Assembly: GCF_964204645.1 (NCBI RefSeq)
Contig: NC_134036.1
Coordinates: 4,080,001-4,144,000, forward strand
DNA from: Tubulanus polymorphus
Taxonomy: Eukaryota > Nemertea > Palaeonemertea > Tubulaniformes > Tubulanidae
Length of the DNA stretch: 64,000 bases
Direction: 5' to 3'
Of the stretch, positions 56,301-64,000 are shown in pieces; position 1 is the stretch's first letter; every line of letters starts with the position of its first letter. The notes under the pieces are model-generated. The model did not search any database and had not been told where the DNA came from. It saw only the letters and a list, made by a program, of their open reading frames with translations. The translations under genes and the position numbers were made by a program.

Positions 56301-56307
56301 GCATTAG
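50363..56307 (+). CDS. Giant CUB/C-type lectin/LDLa/LRR seven-transmembrane receptor 1
   Basis: Three exons, 50363-51577, 51657-52970 and 53074-56307 (introns of 79 and 103 bases, phase 0), encode 1,920 residues. Order: signal peptide (MEQRLRALFISSLIVC); CUB domain about residues 40-145 (SPNYPSLSRG); further CUB-like beta-rich segments; CUB about 638-755 (CGILQSPNYPGSS); C-type lectin domain about 767-923 (NWENAELYCRQKYAGHLLSI, IGLKMQPRSGHYMWTDG across the second splice); second, degenerate lectin domain about 958-1074; about six LDLa repeats 1085-1382 (CDxxxDCxxGxDE); LRR N-cap and LRRs 1386-1619; rhodopsin-like 7TM 1621-1913 with CWLP in TM6 and NPLLY in TM7. The LDLa-LRR-7TM core is that of Lymnaea GRL101. 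TM3 ends TRHRF instead of DRY. Start: ATG 50363 has G at -3 and +4; an in-frame ATG at 50351 has a weaker context. Plasma-membrane sensing is likely; the ligand is unknown. Confidence 0.9.
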
Positions 56308-56309
56308 AT

Positions 56310-56500
56310 AGATTCAAATGTAAACAAGACTTGATCCTTAGAAAAGTGTCTCTCATTTTTCAGTTTTGTACGTCTTCTCTTTATTTCATTTCTTAATATC
56401 AAAAATAGAAACTTGTTAACTGTTTATGAGATGATCGATAGAAATGGATGCTGGTTCGCTTGCGAAACGTTGTGGTTTGGTCGTTGTCTCGGGTGACGTG
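56310..56500. other. 3' flank of receptor gene 1
   Basis: Short 3' UTR/spacer before the next satellite block. No gene is seen. Confidence 0.5.
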
Positions 56501-56700
56501 CTCACTGTGTGAAAAATGTGGAAGATCTGTTTTTTAAATTGAGCCGATTAAATATCTCATATCGCATGGTGTTTGCAGTTTATTTTCGATTATGCACGTC
56601 TTTTAAGGTGAATCAGCGTGAAGTGTGGATGATCAGATTTTAAAATTAAGCTGATGGAATATCTAACGTCTGATGTTGCAGTGTGTCTGATATTTGCCGA
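56500..56700 (-). repeat. Dispersed 109-bp satellite, locus 10
   Basis: Two diverged reverse units (TGTGGATGATCAGATTTTAA, TTTATTTTCGATTATGCACG) at the junction of the two 8-kb units. It corresponds to the right part of 48180-48620. Confidence 0.75.
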
Positions 56701-57514
56701 AAGTCCTCCGGGCTACAGACAACAAATTGACGCCTGTATTCTAAACGTGTTTCCATCCGTTCTTATTTCCACTCAAAAATATTGAATTCATTTCTTAATT
56801 TTTTTACGTTTAGAATTATATATACACATTTATTCGCGTTCATCGTTGAAATTAAAGAAATTAGACCATCGTCGTGTTGAGTCTGAATATAGATAAAAAA
56901 TAAGAGTTATCGTTGTTGTGATATCGTCTTCTTTCCCCGATGGAAATATCGGCATTTTAAAACTTAACCGAGGTTCATTTCAGATTAGTCGCCGTCTATG
57001 ATATCTATCAAGTACTATATCAAAAAGCCCACAGTATTGACGAAAAAAAAAACACTAACAAATATGTTTCGTCGAAATTTCGGTGGATTTTTTAATTCAT
57101 CTTCAGAGTTAATTCATTCAAAATGACACCTAAAATAAATCTCCGAAGGTCGAGCTAATCCATAGTTCAGACCATTCAGATGCCGTTCGTTGATATTGTG
57201 TCGGTTCTCATTTTTCTGATAATATAGAATTAATTTCAATTCAAAACCAACAAATCCTATGGAAAATATGCAGAATATGCCAAATATGCAGAATATCAGT
57301 ACGTAAGGCAGTGTCAAGACGAAGCCAGTCCTAAATGTGAAAAATTCAAAAATTTACTAAACTCTATTAAAAACAAACATGACGTAGAAAAATGCAAAAA
57401 TATGATGATAAATCGATACGAAAATCGATGTTTAAAAAAGTGTAAATGAACCAGTTCTTGAGTAATTTTCATAAAAGTAGAAAATATCTTTTCAATTCAT
57501 CAACCAAAAATGAC

Positions 57515-57895
57515 CTAGTTAAATACACATCAGTGCGAGGGTCAATACTGACCCAGTCCGAAACGCAACAGTGCAGAGGTCAAGTGACCTAGTTTGATAC
57601 TCAACAGTGCGGGGCTTAAAGGACCTAGTCAAATACTCATCAATGCAGTGCTCAGTAATGGCCTAGTTGAATACGCATCAGTGCGGGGATCAAGTGACCC
57701 AGTCCAATACTCATCAGTGTGTGCGGGTTTCAACTGACCTAGTTGAATACTCATCAGTGCTGGGGTCAATTGTCCTAGGTGAATACTCATTAATGTGGGT
57801 TCAACCGACTTGATTAGATACTCATCAATACAGGGATCAATTGACCTAGCTGAATACTCATCAGTGCGGGGGTTTTCACTGACCTAGTTGATGTA
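57515..57895. repeat. Minisatellite of about 36 bp, copy 2
   Basis: The duplicate of 49480-49855 with the same succession of variant units and few base changes. It lies upstream of receptor gene 2. Confidence 0.92.
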
Positions 57896-58411
57896 GCTTA
57901 TTGCAGATGTGAGACTGGTATGATTCTAGTCAGAATGATGAGTTCCATAATCGCACAGTACATCAGCGACAATATTATAAAATCGGAATAAATGAAAGAT
58001 TCGCTTCCAGAAAAAAAACGCCGAACGAAAGAAGCGAAATTATTAATCAGAACATTTTTGAAATATAATTGGACATAGATATTTACGACATGTGGAAACA
58101 TGAAAGTGAAAATTGCTGCGCGGATAGATGGTAATTACTGTGAAGCTCGTCCGTAGCTGGTAGTTTCTGTTCGAACGAACATAAATGACATGAACCGATT
58201 TCGACAAAATATCATGCAATGGTTGAAAAATATAGTTATATTCCGAAGTTGCCGAGCCCTGCAACTGATTGGTAAAACATCTAAATGCTGCATCGATTTT
58301 GTAGAGAATTTGAAGATAGAAACTGACGTGAACAACTGATCAGTGATTAGAATAATAAGGACTTGCTTCGATCATGAATTTCATCGTTGTATCGTGTTGA
58401 TGTTGTTCGGT

Positions 58412-61400
58412 ATGGAGCAGCGACTGAGAGCGCTGTTTATATCGTCGCTGATCGTCTGTCGAGTTCGCATCGCGCGCGCTGATCGCGCAGACTCTATCGA
58501 GGAATCGTCTGTGACGGTAAGTTCGTCTTGTAACAACACTTGGTACCCCGTAGATTCTACGTCCGGTTACATCGTTTCACCGAATTACCCTTCGTTATCG
58601 CGCGGTGATGAATGTCGTTGGTTCGTCAACAGTTCTTTACCGGGAACTTTTCACGTCCAAGTTTACTACGATATCGAGCCGTCAATATTTTGTAGTGATA
58701 ACTATCTTCTCATTTACCGGTCTGACCACAGATTGTGCGGTGATGGAAAACATGAAATCCGCCGTAAAGATTCGATCTCGTTAATGTTTAGGAGTAACGT
58801 CGATAGTGCCCGGGGAAGTCGGGTTTATATAACATATCGTTATGAACGAAATCATTTGACGATTAGTCACGATTGCCCCAAAAATGTCGGATTGAACGCA
58901 TTGCAATCATTGATTGGATATAGATTATTTATACGCTACTTTATTACGTGTAAATTGTTTTTGGACTGGATCGGGATGCCGGATGGTTTTGCAATGAATT
59001 TGACTTTCATGAAGTTAAGTATGACATTGTATCCAGGCGCTGATTCAGCGACGACTGTTAAAATCCACGACGGATGGAACAGCAGCAGTGAACCTATAGG
59101 TCTTATAAGAGAACAAACCGGACATCCACCTTCATCATTTTATACTAAAACAAACAAAGCCGTCATATCTATACTATATCGTCAAGTGCAATTTCAGTCG
59201 CAGCTTTTAGTCCAGGTTTATAGATTATCAGATTGGAACGTGTCTAATCCGTTGATTCAGACCTCTAATAACGAGTCGGGAGTGCTCATTCCCGATGTCT
59301 ACAGTTTACACGTAATAACTCGATCAAAACACTTACACTGCTGGTCTATCACAGTGCAGGTGTTACAGTACGTCGTCTTCAACTGGACACCTGATCTCGT
59401 ATTATCCAATGACGTCATTGGTGTCTACAAACTAGAAGGGTTACGCGTTGTAGGAACTGATATTTTACTCGGTTACAACCACCTGGAATCACTGAGTGTT
59501 AAATCTGACGGTTTTCTCGTCGTACTGTGCGTCTTAACGGGAAAAAAACCAACGGAAAATCGAATTGAAATAAATTATAATGTTGAATCGCTTTCAATAG
59601 AAGATGTTCGCATCAGTAAACTTCGGGTGAGTATAAGATCCTTAAAAATGATGAATCATATCGCGTACTAGATTGCCTGATTTGCAGAATATGTTTTTTA
59701 GATAAACAGCCAGGGGAAATCCTTGAAATCATTTCTAATGTTCCCATCATCAAAGAGGACAACATTTACGTATCGTATTAATACATTACTATCTAAATGG
59801 AAAGTTGATGTCTATGAAGAGAAAATGAAACTAACAGTTTTATCAGAGAACTGCGAGCGAGCTGGATTTTACATATTCGACGGTGGTAATTTCACGGCTA
59901 GACGATACGGTCCGTTTTGTCCCCGTTTATGGACATACGACCGTAACGTCGTCAGTTTGATTACATCAGGTGGATCTGTTACTGTAGCAGGATACGCTTA
60001 TAACTGGGACGGTCAGTTAACAGTCGGTAAGGATTCGCGCCTCAGATTTCGTCCTACCGACTGTGACAGGTATGTTTTAAAGGAGGGAGAACGTCAGATC
60101 AATATGACGTCACACTGTCTCATGATTACACCCGAAAACCGACGCCTTCCTTTGAGAAATATCTATATATTATCAGAACACGAATATCAAATTGACCGAT
60201 GTTTTCAGGATTATCTATCATTCAGATCATGTGATATGTACGTGAGATTGAGTAGTCAGTTTCTCAATAACAGTCTCGTATTAAACACTGTGGAAATACG
60301 GGTCCCGAATCCATTCTGGTTATATCCATTGATACTTGAACTACGACGCAAATGTCTAAGATTGAAGAAAGCCGAGCCGGAAGTATTATTGCCTCTAATA
60401 TTGAAAGATGAATGCGGGATATTACAATCACCGAATTATCCTGGATCGTCTGAGTATCGATTTCAACCGTTATATTTCAATTTCCCAAACGTGATTCAAC
60501 GTTACCAATTCCAATACTACAGATTTATAATCAAATATATAGAAATGATACGATGCGAGAAGGCAGTGACAAGAGACAAGGACCCGATTGTAATACAACA
60601 ACTAGTCAGAGATAGCGGTCAAATACATCGACACGAAAATAAAATATGTGACAATAACGCGATAACGGGACTTGTGTTTTATAGTTTAAGAGATGAGAAC
60701 CTGTGGTTTGAGGTGAAAAATTACATACCGACATTTCAAATACAATACACATTAGAACAGTCGTTACCGGTAAAACAGTTTGAAAATGTCTGTAAATCAG
60801 GATTTCTAGATTCGGGAATTTCGTGCGTAAAATACATCAGAGATGAACGTCTGAATTGGGAGAATGCTGAATTGTACTGTAGACAGAAGTACGCGGGACA
60901 TCTACTCAGTATCAACTCAGAACGGGAGATGATGGCCGTCAAGACGTTATTCGCTACAAAACTTCTTTTGAAGGCATATTCACAGAAAGCGCTCATATTG
61001 ATAATTGGATTAAAAATGCAGGTGAAATTCGTTAATATAGTTTCCAAATATTTCCCTTTTAAAATGGACAATATTTGAAGGAATGTGATAATTCTCTATC
61101 TTCGATTCTCAATTCTATTTTCAGCCTAGATCTGGTCATTACACGTGGACTGACGGGAAACCATTGAGCTACACGGAGTGGTATAAACCTACAAATAACG
61201 ACACGATACCAGAAGTTATTCGAGGATTGATTTCTTCTCTCAGAAAACAACCGATAAATGACGTCAATATGCCGTGTACGGCGATGATACTGAATAATCC
61301 ACGAGGATCAGCGAACTGGGTTCGATTCCCCTGCGAAATCGAAGAGGTTCACACGAGTTTCATTTGCGAATCGGAAATAATGAATATAGATAGAAATCTT

Positions 61401-64000
61401 ACAAATTCAACAAATAACGACACATACGAGCGAATACGAGCAAATAAATTTCGAAATAACTCGAGCTGTACGATTGGTTGGGTAAGCATAGACAGACAAT
61501 GCTATCAAATACTGACTGACTGGAACAAACATCGAGGTTTAGATATAAAAGCCGCGAAAGAGATGTGTGATAGCATCCGTGGTGAAATAGGCAGAATCAG
61601 CAAAAATACAGAAAAAGATATCTTTAATTTGATAAGAGCATTTCAATATCGACATCAATATAGCTCTATACTAACGATGACTTCTAATGACAGACTTCAG
61701 GTTATACACCCAATAATCACTAGAGATGAAATGACTTATATTCAATCAGTTAAATGGATGATGAAACAGTTTGATAACGCGACAGATACAGCGCATTCTG
61801 TTTTGTGTTCATACAATGTAACTGATGAATTGGCTTCTATAAGCGGTTGTAAATCGTGGCAGTTTCAATGTAACGATCGAAGATGTATCAGCGACCATCG
61901 CGTATGTGATACTAGAAACGACTGTCAACACGGTGAAGATGAACTCAATTGTACGGATATCAGTTTACACAGTCATTTTCAATGCAATGATGGTCAGGTG
62001 ATATCAATAAGTGGATTGTGTGACTTCATACAGGATTGTGTCGATGGTTCTGATGAGAAATATTGCTTTCATCCCCCGTGTTTGTCCGAACAATTTCGCT
62101 GTGACAGTGGCCAATGTATAAGTAGGTCGGACAGATGTAATGGATTTACTGATTGTAAGGACGACTCCGATGAAATGGGATGCACCACTCAAATGTGTCA
62201 AGGATTCCTGTGTAACAGTGGAGACTGCATCAGTTCTGAGTTGTATCAGGATGGTGTCGTGGATTGTAGTGGAAGCCTCGAAGAAGATGAATTAGTAACA
62301 TCTTCTAATGTTACAGTGAATCCTTCTGTTCATTGCAATAATGAAAACTACTGCACGACTAACTTTACAAATCTTTGTTCAAAATCCGATGAACAAAGAT
62401 GTTCTTTCAATTCTCCTCATTGTTATGCAAGACTTTACAGATGTATTCTAGATAAAATGACAAATGGTTTCCCAGTTTGTAGAAATCTTGGGCACGTTTT
62501 GAGATGTGAAGAATTTGAATGTCCAGCTGGTACTGTAAAATGTCCAGCATCGTACTGTATACCGATCAGACAAGTGTGCGATGGTCAATCAGATTGTCCT
62601 AATTCAGAAGATGAGCAAAACTGCGAGACATTTTCATGTCCGGGAATGTTTAAATGTGGTCAGGAAAATCGATGTATCCCACAATCTGAAGTGTGTGATG
62701 GAATCATTAATTGTAAACATACAACTGATGACGAGGCTTTCTGTAACGTCACGTGTCCTAAGGGCTGTAAATGTCAAGGTTATTTGATCGATTGTGAAAA
62801 TGCTCGTTTATCAAGTATTACTGGTCTTTTTTCAGCATCAAGTCGAGTTTTAATTCTGTCAAATAACGGAATTGTTCTGACCCAGTCAACGTTTACTGGT
62901 TTCGTGTATCTTCGAATGCTCAACATCTCCTTCAATGAATTGTCGTACATTTTACCAAACTCGTTCACAAACCTGCATAATCTACATACATTAGAACTGA
63001 CATACAACAACATAACATCATTATCTACGAATACATTCACCGGTTTGTATAGTTTGAAACAGTTATTGATTACTGAAAATCCAATACGTCATTTAGAGGA
63101 TGATACCTTCCAAGATTTGAAGGCACTCGAAATTCTCGATCTTCAAGGCCTTTCGTTGTTGGTACTTGGTAGAAATGTATTCAGAGGTTTATCTGCATTA
63201 CAGTCGTTGAATATCAGCAGTAACAGAATCCATCATATTTCACGATATGCTTTTTCAGGATTGAATGAAGTTAGAATTCTCGATGTCACCAATAACTCTG
63301 AATTCATTTCAACACAGACAGGCGTTTTCGTCAATCTGACATCATTAGTCTCCTTAGCGTCTGATGCTTACAAATTCTGTTGCATGGCTCCGAACGTTGA
63401 ACAGTGCCTTCCCGAAGCTGATCAATTTTCCTCGTGTTCTGATCTGATGGGTAACACAGTTCTCAGAGCTATCATCTGGGTCATCGCTGCGTTCAGTTTT
63501 TTAGCGAACGGTGGCGTCATTTTATTTCGGCTTCGGTCAATTCGACTCTCGCCTTCCGAAAAGCGTAACACATCGTCTGACATCCTTATAATCAATATCG
63601 CAGCTTGTGATTTTTTGATGTCGATTTATTTGTTTTTGATCGCGGGAGCAGATTACGTCTATAAAGGAGATTATTTCCTAAATTCTGAAACTTGGACGGA
63701 CAGTTTATTGTGTACTATTGCTGGATTTACGGTGACTATTTCTTGTGAGGGCTCATTAATGTTTCTGTTTATTCTAACGCGTCATAGATTCTCAAATGTC
63801 ATTAATCCATTTTCTGGAAGCCCGATCACATCTCCGAGATATGTATCAATGATTTGTTGCATATGTTGGTTATCAATTAGTACTATTTCTATAATACCAC
63901 TGTCACAGTCATCTTACTTCGGGAACAACTTCTATGGCAGTACCGGAGTTTGTTTACCTATGAATTTAATTTCTATTGATGTCAACGCCTGGCAATATTC
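58412..64000 (+). CDS. Giant CUB/C-type lectin/LDLa/LRR seven-transmembrane receptor 2, cut by window end
   Basis: Exons are 58412-59626, 59702-61021 and 61125 to beyond 64000. Splice sites and phases match receptor 1. The first exon is the same length as its partner; the second is 6 nt longer (1,320 against 1,314), with a changed start (INSQGKSLKSFLMFP). I followed the third exon by eye and found no frameshift or stop. One codon is lost near 61829 (DEEL to DEL). The domain order is the same: signal peptide, CUB and CUB-like segments, two lectin domains, LDLa repeats, LRRs, then TM1 to about TM5, where the window stops. Differences are frequent in exons 1 and 2 but rare in the 7TM part. It is expected to be a functional paralogue; nothing shows it to be a pseudogene. 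Confidence 0.88.

Larger units (their letters stand above)
48260..64000 (+). repeat. Tandem duplication, period about 8,050 bp
   Basis: Sequence from about 48260 to 56310 is repeated from about 56515 to the end of the window. The offset is 8,049 at the receptor start codons, 8,051 at the third-exon start, and 8,048 after a 3-base in-frame deletion near 61829. The unit contains a minisatellite, a conserved short minus-strand frame, the 5' flank and a whole receptor gene. Confidence 0.95.

Noticed and set aside
61125-64000. Receptor copy 2 as a pseudogene
   Set aside because: Comparison with copy 1 shows only substitutions and one in-frame 3-base loss up to the window edge. The frame simply continues beyond 64000.

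Overview
The window is animal nuclear DNA. Coding exons are split by GT-AG introns, and they sit in AT-rich sequence full of microsatellites, minisatellite arrays, fold-back elements and short terminal-inverted-repeat transposons. The gene content points to a lophotrochozoan invertebrate, probably mollusc-like: a GRL101-type receptor with LDL-receptor class A (LDLa) repeats, leucine-rich repeats and seven transmembrane segments, a lineage-specific cluster of intronless rhodopsin-like receptors, and a histidine decarboxylase. The species cannot be named from the sequence alone.

Layout. (1) 0.7-13.9 kb, plus strand: two tandem paralogous fasciclin-domain (FAS1) genes with matching five-exon 3' structures and hydrophobic, GPI-signal-like C-termini. 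Neither has a visible 5' end. (2) 14-20.3 kb: intergenic repeats and one doubtful short ORF. (3) 20.4-28.3 kb, minus strand: a secreted protein made of a signal-peptide exon plus eight cysteine-rich PAN/apple-like modules, one per exon, with all introns in phase 1. (4) 30.7-37.6 kb: three intronless rhodopsin-like GPCR genes, one plus and two minus. The two minus copies are a tandem duplication that includes their promoters. (5) 38.8-47.7 kb, plus strand: a complete 13-exon histidine decarboxylase gene with a CpG-rich 5' region. (6) 48.6-64 kb, plus strand: a tandem duplication of about 8.05 kb, each unit holding a three-exon gene for a receptor of about 1,920 residues (CUB-like, two C-type lectin domains, LDLa repeats, LRRs, 7TM). 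The second copy runs off the window edge.

The most notable points are: the giant chimeric receptors; the uneven divergence between their copies, with the 7TM end almost identical; a 109-bp dispersed satellite at the edges of both tandem gene duplications; a minisatellite whose units carry RNA polymerase III A-box-like and B-box sequences; a 186-bp fold-back element with an 11-bp target-site duplication inside the decarboxylase gene; and a 66-bp minisatellite confined to three introns of the PAN-module gene.

As a group, the genes mostly encode cell-surface, secreted or signalling proteins. They do not form an operon-like unit, and no pathway link between neighbours is demonstrated.
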